This document shows, in pieces, positions 7,393 to 16,292 of a stretch of DNA of 18,603 nucleotides; the first letter of the stretch is position 1; the number at the start of each line of letters is the position of its first letter. The notes under the pieces were generated by a model that ran no database searches, was not told the origin of the DNA, and saw only the letters and a list, made by a program, of their open reading frames with translations. This DNA comes from DASVDK01 sp036562265 [NCBI: Thermodesulfobacteriota bacterium] (lineage in GTDB: Bacteria > DASVDK01). The position numbers and the translations under genes were made by a program. Location: positions 1-18,603 of the forward strand of contig DATCKS010000420.1 of assembly GCA_036562265.1 (NCBI GenBank), in the 5' to 3' direction.

Positions 7393-9853
7393 CGCCGCCG
7401 CGCTCCTCGCACGCGTCATCGAGGTTTCGAACTCCACCACCGAGATCGAGCGCCGGCTCGAGGCGATCGTCCGCCTCCTCGCCGACGAACTCGCGCTCGA
7501 CGCCTGCGCGATCTTCTCGCTCGACCGGGCCAAGGAGCAGCTCACGCTCCGGCTCCTCACCGGCGCGCCGGCTCCCGCCGAGCCGCTCAGGGTGCCGGTC
7601 TCGGGGCCGGGGGGCGGCGCCGGCGGGCTCGTGGGGCTCGCGGCGGCCCGGCGCGAGCCGGTCGTCGTGGGCGACACGACCGCGCCCTGGCACGACCTCG
7701 CCGATCCCTGCCTGGGACTGCCCGCCGACTGGCGCGTCTTCGCCTCGGCCGCCGCCGTGCCGATCGTCGACGACACCTTCTCCTACGGCGTCCTGCTCGC
7801 CCTGCGGCGCGAGCCCGGGCCGCTGCCGGACCGCGACGTCCGGCTCCTCGCCATCGTGACGCGGGAGATCGCCGGCGCCATCCGCAACGCCCAGCTCTAC
7901 TTCGAGGCGAAGAAGATGGTGGGCGAGCTCACGACGCTCTACGAGATCGGCAAGGCCTGCTCGTCGACCCTCGAGCTGAACGAACTCCTGGCGCTCATCG
8001 TCAGGACCAGCGTCAAGATCATCCGCGCGCGCGCGGCGGTGTTGCGCCTGCTCGACGAGGCGTCGGGCGAACTCAAGGTCACCGCCGATTACGGCCTCCT
8101 CGACGTCCCCGGCGCGCGCGACCCCATCAAGGTGGGCGAGGGCATCGCCGGCGAGGTGGCGGTCACGGGCCTCCCCATCCTGGTCAAGGACGCCCGCAAC
8201 GACCCGAGGGTCCTCGACCGGGGCCGGCAGATCGTCTCGTCCATCCTCTGCGTCCCGCTCACCTTCAAGGGGCGCGTCATCGGGACCCTCTCGCTCTTCG
8301 ACAAGGAGGGGGACGCGTCGGTGCGCGAGCGCGGGTTCGACGAGGACGACCGGTACCTGCTCTCCACCATGGCGAGCCAGATCGCCAACGCCATCGGCAA
8401 CGCCGTCGTCTTCAACCGCATGGAGACGCTGGCGCGCGACCTCGAGCTCAAGAACCGGGAGCTGTCGATCCTCTACGAGGTCGGGCAGGCGATGATGACG
8501 ACCATCCAGCGGGACCGGCTCCTGCACACCATCCTCACCGCCGTCACCATCGGCGACGGGCTCGGCTTCAACCGCGCGTTCCTCTTCCTCCACAACGAGG
8601 CGGAGGGCACCGTCGACGGCATCCTGGGCGTGGGGCCCGAGAGCGCGGAGGAGGCGGGCGCGGTGTGGCATCGCCTCGCGTCGGAGCGCCGCACGCTCGG
8701 CGACCTCGTGCGCAACGAGGACTTCGAGGTGAGCCTCGACACGCGCCTCAACCGGACCGTGCAGTCCATCCGCATCCCGATGACCGACGAGTCGAACGTG
8801 CTCGTGCGCACGCTCCTCGACAAGCAGGGGCACAACGTGCCGGACGCGCGGCGCGACCCGGGTGTGCCGGACTGGCTCGCGGACAAGCTCGACCTCGCCG
8901 CGTTCGCCACCGTGCCGCTCCTCGCCAAGGGCCGCGCGCTCGGCGTCATCCTGGTGGACAACCGCTTCAACCGGCGGCCCATCACCAACGAGGACCTGAG
9001 GTTCCTCCTCATGTTCGCCAACCAGGCGGGGCTCGCCGTGGAGTCGGCCACGCTCTATCGGAACCTCGAGATCGCCAACCGCGAGCAGCGCGCGATGCAC
9101 CAGCGGCTGGTCCAGAACGAGAAGCTCGCGGCGCTCGGCGAGATGGCGGCCCAGGTGGCGCACGAGATCAGGAACCCGCTCGTGTCGATCGGCGGCTTCG
9201 CCCGCCGCCTCCACAAGCGGATCGGCGAGGACTCGCCCGACCGCGTGTACACGGAGATCATCCTCAAGGAGGTGAGCCGGCTCGAGCGGATCCTCAACGA
9301 GATCCTCGCCTTCTCCAAGGAGCACCGGAGCACGGCCTACGAGCCGCAGTCGCTCGAGGCGATCGTCGACTCGACGCTGCAGATGATGGCCGAGGCGTTC
9401 AAGGAGAACGGCGTCCGGGTCGTCAAGCGGTTCGACCCCGGCCTGCCGCCCATCGTCTGCGACGGGACGCAGATCCGTCAGGTCTTCGTGAACCTCTTCA
9501 ACAACGCCCGCGAGGCGATGGGCAAGGGCGGGACGCTGACGGTTCGCCTCACCTCGGCCGACGGCCGCGGGCTCGGGCCGCACCTGGTGGCCGAGGTCGA
9601 GGACACCGGCGGCGGGCTCGCCGAGCCCGTCATGGACCACATCTTCAGGCCCTTCTACACGACCAAGGAGAGCGGGACCGGCCTCGGCCTCGCCATCGTC
9701 AAGCGGATCGTCCAGAATCACGCCGGCTCGATCGAGGTCGCGAACCGCCCCGGCCACGGCGTGACGTTCATCCTGCGGCTGCCGCTTCGCCCCGACCAGC
9801 AGGCCTCCGGGGAGACGCCGGCGGAGCCGGCGGCCGCGGTCGGAGGCTCCTGA
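7385..9853 (+). CDS. soluble sensor histidine kinase with three GAF domains
   Basis: The 822-residue product has no membrane segment, so it should sense a cytosolic signal. GAF domains lie at about residues 20-170, 185-345 (with GEGIAGEVAVTGLPILVKDA) and 360-560; the third is long. A coiled linker leads to the dimerisation and phosphoacceptor helix with AHEIRNPL (His593). The ATPase domain has the N box NLFNNAREAM (Asn707), G1 EDTGGGL, F box FRPFYTTK and G2 GTGLGLA. All catalytic boxes are intact. The ATG at 7385 lies inside the last codons of glgA and is preceded by GGGGAGGAAG, a strong ribosome site. The neighbouring receiver gene, overlapping by one base, is the obvious phosphate acceptor. 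The ligand is unknown; GAF domains bind cyclic nucleotides, small molecules or cofactors, and no diagnostic pocket residue is evident. Confidence 0.94.
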   Translation: MADAAALLARVIEVSNSTTEIERRLEAIVRLLADELALDACAIFSLDRAKEQLTLRLLTGAPAPAEPLRVPVSGPGGGAGGLVGLAAARREPVVVGDTTAPWHDLADPCLGLPADWRVFASAAAVPIVDDTFSYGVLLALRREPGPLPDRDVRLLAIVTREIAGAIRNAQLYFEAKKMVGELTTLYEIGKACSSTLELNELLALIVRTSVKIIRARAAVLRLLDEASGELKVTADYGLLDVPGARDPIKVGEGIAGEVAVTGLPILVKDARNDPRVLDRGRQIVSSILCVPLTFKGRVIGTLSLFDKEGDASVRERGFDEDDRYLLSTMASQIANAIGNAVVFNRMETLARDLELKNRELSILYEVGQAMMTTIQRDRLLHTILTAVTIGDGLGFNRAFLFLHNEAEGTVDGILGVGPESAEEAGAVWHRLASERRTLGDLVRNEDFEVSLDTRLNRTVQSIRIPMTDESNVLVRTLLDKQGHNVPDARRDPGVPDWLADKLDLAAFATVPLLAKGRALGVILVDNRFNRRPITNEDLRFLLMFANQAGLAVESATLYRNLEIANREQRAMHQRLVQNEKLAALGEMAAQVAHEIRNPLVSIGGFARRLHKRIGEDSPDRVYTEIILKEVSRLERILNEILAFSKEHRSTAYEPQSLEAIVDSTLQMMAEAFKENGVRVVKRFDPGLPPIVCDGTQIRQVFVNLFNNAREAMGKGGTLTVRLTSADGRGLGPHLVAEVEDTGGGLAEPVMDHIFRPFYTTKESGTGLGLAIVKRIVQNHAGSIEVANRPGHGVTFILRLPLRPDQQASGETPAEPAAAVGGS

Positions 9854-10215
9854 TGCCCCGAATCCTCATCGTCGACGACGAGTCGTCCATCGGCACCCTC
9901 TACCGGGAAGAGTTCGAGGACGAAGGCTACGAGGTGAAGACCGCCTCGAGCGGCGAGGAGGCGCTCGCCGCCCTCGACAGCTTCAAGCCCGACGTGGTGA
10001 CGCTCGACATCAAGATGCCGGGCATGGACGGCATCGAGGTGCTCCGGACGATCAAGGAGCACCACCGGAAGCTCCCCGTCATCCTCTGCACCGCGTACGA
10101 CGAGTACAAGGCCGACTTCGGCAGCTGGGCCTGCGACGCCTACGTCGTCAAGTCCTCCGACCTCGCCGAACTCAAGCAGGCCGTCCAGCGCGCGTTGAAG
10201 GGCAGCCAGGCGTGA
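9853..10215 (+). CDS. stand-alone response regulator (receiver domain only)
   Basis: The 120 residues form one CheY-like receiver domain. The acidic pair Asp8-Asp9 is in LIVDDE, the phosphoacceptor Asp52 in VVTLDIKMPGMDG, the switch Thr80 in ILCTAY, and Lys100 in YVVKSSD. Every residue needed for phosphorylation is present, and there is no output domain. The start is the ATG of TGATG at the kinase stop, with GGAGG 6 bases upstream. As the partner of the kinase it may act through protein contact or as a phosphate shuttle. The next gene overlaps its stop by 4 bases (GTGA). Confidence 0.93.
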   Translation: MPRILIVDDESSIGTLYREEFEDEGYEVKTASSGEEALAALDSFKPDVVTLDIKMPGMDGIEVLRTIKEHHRKLPVILCTAYDEYKADFGSWACDAYVVKSSDLAELKQAVQRALKGSQA

Positions 10216-11321
10216 GCTTCGTGAGCGGGCTCAAGGCCTTCCTGCGGGCCGACCGGAGCCGGGCGGCCGAGCACGCCTCCCCGGGACAGCTCGCCGCGCA
10301 GACGGCCATGCTGCTCGAGATCGGCCGGGCGATGTCCTCGTCCATGCAGTCGGTCGAGTTGACGCTCAAGCTCATCACGGAGGCGGTCACCGTCATCCTC
10401 GGCGTCGAGCGGAGCCTCCTGCTCCTCAGAGAACCCGGGACCGGCGACCTGGTGGCGCGCTCGGGCAGCGGGCTCCTCTCCGAGCCGCTCCTCGAGGGGC
10501 TTCGCGTGCCGAAGGGCACCGGCGTCATCGGGCGGGTCGCGGAAACCGGCGAGCCGGCGATCGTCCGCGACGCGACCGCCGAGCCCGACGCGCTCGAGGG
10601 GATCCTCGGCCGGGCCGGCGTCCGGTCGTTCCTCGTGGCGCCGCTCACGATCGGGGGGCGCACGCTCGGCGTGATCACCGCGGACACCAAGCGCGACCGG
10701 AGACCCTTCACCGACGGCGACCTCCGCCTGCTCACGGTCCTCGCGAACCTCGCCGCCATCGCCGAGGAGAACGCGGCCCTGGTCGAGCGGCTGCGCGCCA
10801 GGGCCGACCGGCTGCGCGGCCTCCTCGAGGTGGCGCAGGCGATGACCTCGACGGTCGAGGTGGACGCCCTCCTCGACCTCATCGTCGACAAGGCGATCGA
10901 GCTGATGCACGCCTCGTCCGGCTCGGTCATGCTCATCGACCCGGTGGACGAGCGGCTCGTCATCCGGTCGGCGCGCGGTCTCTCGGCCGAGGCGCGCCGC
11001 CGCATCCGGCTGCGGAAAGGGGAGGGGATCACGGGGTGGGTCGCCGCCCACGGCACGCCTCTGCGGGTCGCCGACGTGACGAAGGACCCTCGCTACGTCG
11101 TCGCCAACGAGAACGTGCGCAGCGAGCTGGCCGTGCCGATGAGCTGGGACGGCGCGGTCATCGGCGTCATCAACGTCGACCACTACCGGCTCGACGCCTT
11201 CACCGAGGACGACCAGGACCTCCTCGTGAGCCTCGCCGCGCTGGCCGCGGCGGCCATCCGCAACGCGAGCCTCGTCGAGGCGCTCAGGCAGAGCGGGACG
11301 CCCGGACCGAGCGCCGCCTAG
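10212..11321 (+). CDS. double-GAF protein without an output domain
   Basis: The product has 369 residues. After a short N-terminal segment come two GAF domains, at about 30-185 and 200-352, joined by a helix rich in Glu, Arg and Ala (LVERLRARADRLRGLL). Each has the family core: GTGVIGRVAETGEPAIV in the first and GEGITGWVAAHGTPLRVADV in the second. They resemble the second GAF of the kinase two genes upstream, which suggests duplication within the operon. There is no kinase, cyclase, phosphodiesterase, DNA-binding or membrane segment. It could be a ligand-binding partner of the kinase or receiver. Initiation is at the GTG overlapping the receiver stop. Its TAG stop shares bases with the stop of the convergent slp-like gene. 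Confidence 0.9.
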   Translation: MSFVSGLKAFLRADRSRAAEHASPGQLAAQTAMLLEIGRAMSSSMQSVELTLKLITEAVTVILGVERSLLLLREPGTGDLVARSGSGLLSEPLLEGLRVPKGTGVIGRVAETGEPAIVRDATAEPDALEGILGRAGVRSFLVAPLTIGGRTLGVITADTKRDRRPFTDGDLRLLTVLANLAAIAEENAALVERLRARADRLRGLLEVAQAMTSTVEVDALLDLIVDKAIELMHASSGSVMLIDPVDERLVIRSARGLSAEARRRIRLRKGEGITGWVAAHGTPLRVADVTKDPRYVVANENVRSELAVPMSWDGAVIGVINVDHYRLDAFTEDDQDLLVSLAALAAAAIRNASLVEALRQSGTPGPSAA

Positions 11322-11815
11322 AACCCGATGCCGATCCCGATGCCGAAGGTCACGGGGGGGCCGCCTCGCCGCTCCACCGGGAAGAGGTGCAGTTCGCGCG
11401 CCTCGACGACCGGGTAGGTGATCGTTCCGCCGCCGGGCACCTCTCGCGTCTCCGTCCGCACGACCTCGCCGCCGACGGCCACCCGCCTGCCCGGCGCGTA
11501 GATGGCCGGGTCGAGCCGTCTCGTGTCCACGGCGAGGAAGCGCCCCTCCGACCGGTCGGGATCGCCGGGACGGCCGGCGCTGTCGGCCGGCGTCTGGAGC
11601 ACCTCGAGCACCGTGCCCCCGGCCGGTCCCGGGAAGGCGCCGAGCACGATCCCCGAGAGCACGACCGTCTTGCCCACGTACGCCGCCGGATCGGCCACGA
11701 GCGCCGCGAACGGCGGCTGGTCCTTCGCCGCCGCGCGGAGCGGCTCCGAGATCGGGTGACTCGCGCACCCGGCGAGGAGGACCGCGACGGCGACGGCGCC
11801 GAGTCGCCGCGTCAT
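11318..11815 (-). CDS. Slp-family outer-membrane lipoprotein
   Basis: The product has 165 residues. The N-terminus MTRRLGAVAVAVLLAGC is a lipoprotein signal with lipobox LAGC and lipidated Cys17. No Asp follows the Cys, so transport to the outer membrane is expected. The mature part has PFAALVADPAAYVGKTVVLS, TVLEVLQTPADSAGRPGDPD, SEGRFLAVDTRRLDPAIYAP and GRRVAVGGEV. This is the Slp layout of a 'pxxYxGk-V-xxGG' strand, a 'tLEVlqtPl' strand and a 'G-RF-a' segment, known from E. coli Slp, a starvation- and acid-induced lipoprotein. The C-terminus ends GIGIGIGF. The start overlaps the DUF983 stop (ATGA), so the two are co-translated. Its exact role is unknown. Confidence 0.87.
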   Translation of the reverse strand: MTRRLGAVAVAVLLAGCASHPISEPLRAAAKDQPPFAALVADPAAYVGKTVVLSGIVLGAFPGPAGGTVLEVLQTPADSAGRPGDPDRSEGRFLAVDTRRLDPAIYAPGRRVAVGGEVVRTETREVPGGGTITYPVVEARELHLFPVERRGGPPVTFGIGIGIGF

Positions 11816-12354
11816 GACGCGCCGCCGCGCGGGCCGTCGAGGGGACGGCCGGTGCCGACGAAGACCGGCTCGCGGGCCGACTCGGCGCCGGTCGCGGGGC
11901 CGCCTCCGCCTCCGCCGTCCGGCGGCCAGGGCCGGATGACCGGTTCGGGGTCGGCCGCCTCGTCGCGGTGCACGAGGCCGGCCATGTGGAGGACGCCGAT
12001 CCAGACGGCGCGCGAGTGCCGGTAGAAGGCGACGGGGAAGACGGCGGCGAAGAGGACGACGAGCGGCGTGAGGAGCGCGCGCGGCAGGGCGGTGAAGAAC
12101 TCCAGGTAGGTCGCGAGCCCGCAGATGCCGAGCGTCGTGGCCATCGAGTTGACCCAGATGCCGCCCGCGACCTCGCCGGGGTCGCGCTCGAAGACGACCC
12201 CACAGACCGGGCAGCGCCGGTGGATGGCGAGGCCGCCGGCCCCCATGCGGCCGAGGCCGCAGGACGGACAGCGCAGGCGCGCGACGAGGCAGGCGGTCCG
12301 CAGGAGCCGCCAGCCGACGCTCGGCCGGTCGAGGAGCGACGAGCCCACGCCCAT
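11812..12354 (-). CDS. DUF983-family zinc-ribbon membrane protein
   Basis: The product has 180 residues. Two CxxC pairs form a cytoplasmic zinc ribbon: Cys29/Cys32 in LRCPSCGLGRM and Cys48/Cys51 in RRCPVCGVVFERDPGE. Two or three hydrophobic segments follow, at about 66-88, 92-111 and 114-127. Order and spacing match DUF983, a family found widely in proteobacteria without an established role. The last 50 residues are Gly/Pro-rich and look disordered. The ribosome site before the ATG at 12354 is weak. It overlaps the slp-like gene and lies 63 bases after the permease, separated by a hairpin, so it may be a separate two-gene unit or the end of the exporter operon. Confidence 0.8.
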   Translation of the reverse strand: MGVGSSLLDRPSVGWRLLRTACLVARLRCPSCGLGRMGAGGLAIHRRCPVCGVVFERDPGEVAGGIWVNSMATTLGICGLATYLEFFTALPRALLTPLVVLFAAVFPVAFYRHSRAVWIGVLHMAGLVHRDEAADPEPVIRPWPPDGGGGGGPATGAESAREPVFVGTGRPLDGPRGGAS

Positions 12355-12394
12355 GCCTTACTGTACCGCGCCGGTCCCGGCAGGCCCGCCGATC

Positions 12395-12419
12395 GAGCCG
12401 CCGAGCGTCGAGGCGGCTC
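12395..12419 (-). terminator. hairpin at the end of the exporter operon
   Basis: An 8-bp perfect stem, GAGCCGCC at 12395-12402 and GGCGGCTC at 12412-12419, encloses a 9-base loop. It begins within the stop codon of the YhhJ-like permease gene. The position is right for transcription termination or 3'-end protection, but no U-tract follows, so it may only attenuate read-through into the DUF983 and slp-like genes. Confidence 0.45.
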
Positions 12420-13551
12420 AGATCTGCGTCAGGGTGACCGACCGCCGGAAGCGGGCCAGCGCGGCGAGGAAGAAGACGGCGCCGATGATCGCGATGGCCA
12501 GGAAGCTCGGCCAGACCACCTCGAGGCCGGCGCCGCGGTAGAGAATCGCCTGCGCGAACTCCACGAAGTGCGTCGTGGGCGCCAGAAGCATGATGGTCTG
12601 GACCGCCTCCGGCATGCTCTCGCGCGGCGTCACGCCGCCGGAGAGGAGCTGGAGCGGCACGATGACGAGGATGATCAGGAGCCCGAGCTGCGGCATGGAG
12701 CGGGCGACGGTGCCGAGGAAGATCCCGATGGACGTGGTCGAGAAGAGGTGCAGGGTCGCGCCGAACAGGAAGAGCGGCACCGACCCGGCGATCGGGACCT
12801 CGAGGAGCCCCCGCACCACCACGAGGAGCGCGAACGCGGCCGCGGCCAGCACGACCGCGCCGTTGGCCCAGACCTTGGCCGCCATGATCTCGATCGGGTG
12901 GAGCGGCATCACGAGCAGGTGCTCGAGCGTCCCGTGTTCGCGCTCCCGGATCAGCGCGGCGCCGGTGAGGATGATCGAGAGCAGGGTGATGTTGTTGATG
13001 ATTTCCATCACGCCGCCGAACCAGACGCCGTTCAGGTTCGGGTTGAACCGGACGCGGATCACCTGCTCGATCCGGGACGCGGAGGTGAGGCCCTCGCGCC
13101 TGAGGAAGTGGTCGACCTCGGCCGCCACGATCCGCTGGACGTAGGTCGTGCCGATGAACGCCTGGGTCATCCGCGTGGCGTCGACGTTGAGCTGGATGGC
13201 CGGCTGCCGTCCCGTCACGACGTCGCGCTGGAAGTCGGGCGGGACGTCGAGCACGAACGTGAAGCGACCGGCGTCGAGGCCGGGATCGACCTCGGCGCGG
13301 TCGATCGGGACGGGCGGCCGGAAGTACGGGCCGCGGAAGGCGTCGGCGATCTGTCTCGAGAGCGGGGAGCGATCCTCGTCGACCACCGCGATCGGCGCGT
13401 CGTGCAGCTCGAGCGACGCCGCCCTCGCCGTGACGTAGATCCCGAACGTGAACGTCCACACGAGGACGACCAGGAGCGGCCGGTCGCGCCACAGACTGAT
13501 CAGCTCCTTGAGCCCGAGGTGGAGGACGTTGCCCGGGTGCGCGCGGGTCAT
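12418..13551 (-). CDS. yhhJ: ABC-2 type permease, YhhJ-like
   Basis: The 377-residue membrane protein has one TM segment at about 24-42, a large extracytoplasmic domain (about 43-180) and a cluster of five TM segments from about 185 to 365. The outer domain contains [37 protein letters not shown] and [13 protein letters not shown]. The ABC-2 signature [20 protein letters not shown] is intact and contacts the ATPase partner. Length and features match E. coli YhhJ. It overlaps the ATPase-permease gene by 4 bases (ATGA) and shares topology with that protein's own C-terminal permease half, so the two probably form the transmembrane pair of one exporter. The substrate is unknown. Confidence 0.92.
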   Translation of the reverse strand: MTRAHPGNVLHLGLKELISLWRDRPLLVVLVWTFTFGIYVTARAASLELHDAPIAVVDEDRSPLSRQIADAFRGPYFRPPVPIDRAEVDPGLDAGRFTFVLDVPPDFQRDVVTGRQPAIQLNVDATRMTQAFIGTTYVQRIVAAEVDHFLRREGLTSASRIEQVIRVRFNPNLNGVWFGGVMEIINNITLLSIILTGAALIREREHGTLEHLLVMPLHPIEIMAAKVWANGAVVLAAAAFALLVVVRGLLEVPIAGSVPLFLFGATLHLFSTTSIGIFLGTVARSMPQLGLLIILVIVPLQLLSGGVTPRESMPEAVQTIMLLAPTTHFVEFAQAILYRGAGLEVVWPSFLAIAIIGAVFFLAALARFRRSVTLTQI

Positions 13552-16292
13552 CGGGCCTGCTTCCGCAGGAGGACGACGCCGAGGAGCATCACGACCGGAA
13601 CGAAGGCCGCCAGGGCGAGGAGCGGGCCGGCGAGGTCGCCCGGTCCCAGCGCCTTGTTGAAGGTCCCGCGACTGACGAGCAGGAAGTACGTCATCGGGTA
13701 GACGTATCCCAGAAGGCGGCCGCCCCCCTCGAGCGACGACACCGGATGGAGGAGCCCCGAGAACCGGACGGCGGGCAGGAGTGTCAGGATGGCGGTTCCG
13801 GCCAGGGCGGCGACCTGCGTCCGCGTGAAGGCCGACACCAGGAGGCCCATCCCGGTCGAGGCGACGACGTACAGGAGCGCCCCCGTCGTGAGCGCGAGCA
13901 GGCTGCCCCTGAGCGGGACGCGGAAGACGAAGACCGCGAGCGCAACGAGCCCGAAGAAGCTGAGCATGGCGAACCCCACGTACGGCGCCTGCTTGCCGAG
14001 GAGGAACTCGACCCGCGTGACCGGCGTGACGTAGAGGTTCGTGATGGAGCCGAGTTCCTTCTCTCGCACCACGGCGAGCGCCGCGAGGATCGCGGGGATG
14101 AGGAGCAGGAGGAGCGGGATGACGGCCGGGACCATCGCGGGAAGGCTGCGGAGGTCCTGGTTGTAGCGGTACCGGACCTCGACGCCGGCCCCCGCGGCGC
14201 CGGGCGCGGGAGTGGAGCGGCGCGCGGCGAGGTCCTCGAGGTAATCGAGGTGGATCCCCTCCGCGTAGCCCCGGATCGTCTCGGCGCGGAACGGCATGGC
14301 GCCGTCCACCCAGAAGCCGACCTCCGGCGAACGCCCGCGTTCGAGGTCGCGGCCGAACCCGGGGGGCACCTCGATGGCGAGCGCCAGCTCGCCGCTCCGC
14401 AGGCGCCGGTCCATTTCGGCCGGGTCGGCGATGGGCGGTCGCTCCACGAAGTAGCGCGAGCCGGCGATGCTCTCGAGGTAGTCGCGGCTCGCGGGGCTCT
14501 GGTCGCGATCGAGGGCGGCGAAGGCGATGTCCTCGACGTCGAAGGTGATCCCGAAGCCGAGGATCAACATCAGGAACGCCGAGCCGACGAGGGCGAACGC
14601 GAGGCGCATCGGGTCGCGCGAGAGCTCCAGCGTCTCGCGCCAGGCGCACGCGGCGAGCCGCTGCAGGCTCACGGGGACGCGGCGGGCCGCCCTCGCCGGC
14701 GCGGCGCCCGCCGGCACCGGACCGGCCGGCGCGCGCCAGGCCTCCTCCGCCGACTCCGGGGCCGCGTCCTCGATGTAGCGGACGAACGCCTCGTCGAGCG
14801 ACGCGGCGCCGCGCGCCCGAACGAGTTCGGCCGGCGCGCCGACGGCCAGCACGCGGCCGGCGTGCATGAGCGAGATCCGGTCGCAGCGCTCCCCCTCGTT
14901 CATGAAGTGCGTCGACACGAAGATGGTCACCCCGTCGCGGCGCGCGAGGTCGACGAGCAGCTCCCAGAACCGATCGCGCGCCACGGGGTCGACGCCGGAG
15001 GTCGGCTCGTCGAGGATCAGGACCTCGGGGTCGTGGACCACCGCGACCGCGAGCGACAGGCGCTGGCGGATGCCGAGGGGGAGCGAGCCCGCCAGGTCGT
15101 CCGCCCGGTCGGCCAGGTCGAACCGTTCGAGCCGGGCGGCGACGCGCGCCGGGATCTCGGCGGCGGGCAGCCTGAAGAGCCGGGCGTGCAGCTCGAGGTT
15201 CTGGCGCACGGTGAGCTCGCCGTAGAGCGAGAAGGTCTGGGACATGTAGCCGACCCTGCGGCGCGTCTCCATGTCGTCCGGATCGATCGGCCGGCCGAAG
15301 AGCGCGGCGCTCCCCTCGGTGGCGGGGAGAAGGCCGGTCAGCATCTTCATGGTCGTCGTCTTGCCCGATCCGTTCGAGCCGAGGAAGCCGAAGATCTCGC
15401 CGCGCTCGATCCGGAAGCTCACGTGGTCGACCGCCACGAAGTCGCCGAAGCGCTTCGTGAGCCCGCGGGCCTCGATGGCGACCTCGCGGCCGGCGGCCCG
15501 GCGCGGGGGGATCACCACCTCGCGGTGGCCGCGGCGCTTCTCCTCGGGGAGGAGCCGGATGAAGGCGGCGTCCAGATCCGCCGTTCCCGTGCGCGACATG
15601 ATGTCGGCGGGCGTGCCTGCGGCCAGCACCCGGCCGGCGTCCATGGCCGCCAGCCAGTCGAACGTCTCGGCCTCCTCCATGTAGGCGGTGGACACGATCA
15701 CGCTCATGCCCGGCCGCTCTGCGCGGATCCGCCCGACGAGCCCCCAGAACTGGCGGCGCGACAGCGGGTCGATGCCGGTCGTCGGCTCGTCGAGGATCAG
15801 GAGGTCGGGATCGTGGATGAGCGCGCAGCAGAGGCCGAGCTTCTGCTTCATGCCGCCGGACAGCTTGCTCGCGGCGCGGTCCCTGAACGGCGCGAGCCCC
15901 GTGCTCTCGAGGAGTTCGTCGATGCGCCGGGCTCGCGCGTCGGCGGGCTGGCCGAACAGCCGGCCGAAGAAGTCGACGTTCTCGAGGACCGACAGGGAGA
16001 GGTAGAGGTTCCTCCCCAGCCCCTGGGGCATGTAGGCGATCCGCGGGGAGACCGCGCTGCGGAACTCGGCGGACCGCATGTCGCCGCCCAGCACCTCGAC
16101 GGCGCCGGCCTGCACCTTGCGGGCGCCGGCGACGAGGCCGAGGAGGGTCGACTTGCCGACGCCGTCCGGCCCGATGAGCCCCGCCAGGCAGCCGGCGGGG
16201 ACGTCGAGATCGACCGCGTCGAGGGCCAGCGCGTCGCCGTAGCGGTGGGTCAGGCCCCGTACGCGGACGACCGGAGGCGGCGCGAGGGTCAT
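13548..16292 (-). CDS. rbbA: RbbA-like ABC exporter: two ATPase domains fused to an ABC-2 permease
   Basis: The product has 914 residues. ATPase domain 1 (about 8-260) has Walker [10 protein letters not shown] (41-49), signature LSGGM (144-148) and Walker B LLILDEP. ATPase domain 2 (about 271-510) has [10 protein letters not shown] (305-314) and [12 protein letters not shown]. The permease part (about 545-914) begins with a TM at 563-582, has an outer domain with [20 protein letters not shown] and [20 protein letters not shown], and ends in five TM segments with [16 protein letters not shown]. This is the E. coli RbbA (YhiH) architecture, flanked by the same two partners. RbbA was described as a ribosome-bound ATPase, while the fold and neighbours indicate an efflux pump. 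Domain 1 lacks the switch His (STAYMEEAE) and domain 2 has LPLG in place of LSGG, so only one composite ATP site is standard. The start is the ATGA overlap with the adaptor gene. Confidence 0.94.
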   Translation of the reverse strand: MTLAPPPVVRVRGLTHRYGDALALDAVDLDVPAGCLAGLIGPDGVGKSTLLGLVAGARKVQAGAVEVLGGDMRSAEFRSAVSPRIAYMPQGLGRNLYLSLSVLENVDFFGRLFGQPADARARRIDELLESTGLAPFRDRAASKLSGGMKQKLGLCCALIHDPDLLILDEPTTGIDPLSRRQFWGLVGRIRAERPGMSVIVSTAYMEEAETFDWLAAMDAGRVLAAGTPADIMSRTGTADLDAAFIRLLPEEKRRGHREVVIPPRRAAGREVAIEARGLTKRFGDFVAVDHVSFRIERGEIFGFLGSNGSGKTTTMKMLTGLLPATEGSAALFGRPIDPDDMETRRRVGYMSQTFSLYGELTVRQNLELHARLFRLPAAEIPARVAARLERFDLADRADDLAGSLPLGIRQRLSLAVAVVHDPEVLILDEPTSGVDPVARDRFWELLVDLARRDGVTIFVSTHFMNEGERCDRISLMHAGRVLAVGAPAELVRARGAASLDEAFVRYIEDAAPESAEEAWRAPAGPVPAGAAPARAARRVPVSLQRLAACAWRETLELSRDPMRLAFALVGSAFLMLILGFGITFDVEDIAFAALDRDQSPASRDYLESIAGSRYFVERPPIADPAEMDRRLRSGELALAIEVPPGFGRDLERGRSPEVGFWVDGAMPFRAETIRGYAEGIHLDYLEDLAARRSTPAPGAAGAGVEVRYRYNQDLRSLPAMVPAVIPLLLLLIPAILAALAVVREKELGSITNLYVTPVTRVEFLLGKQAPYVGFAMLSFFGLVALAVFVFRVPLRGSLLALTTGALLYVVASTGMGLLVSAFTRTQVAALAGTAILTLLPAVRFSGLLHPVSSLEGGGRLLGYVYPMTYFLLVSRGTFNKALGPGDLAGPLLALAAFVPVVMLLGVVLLRKQAR

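Noticed and set aside
6875-9757. 960-codon open frame on the minus strand opposite the histidine kinase
   Set aside because: It is rich in Arg, His, Glu, Asp and Val with no domain, as expected for an antisense frame of a GC-rich gene. The sense strand has complete kinase motifs.
13548-16292. RbbA-like gene as a decaying pseudogene because of missing ABC motifs
   Set aside because: The frame is intact over 914 codons, the losses are complementary between domains, and the partner genes are complete.
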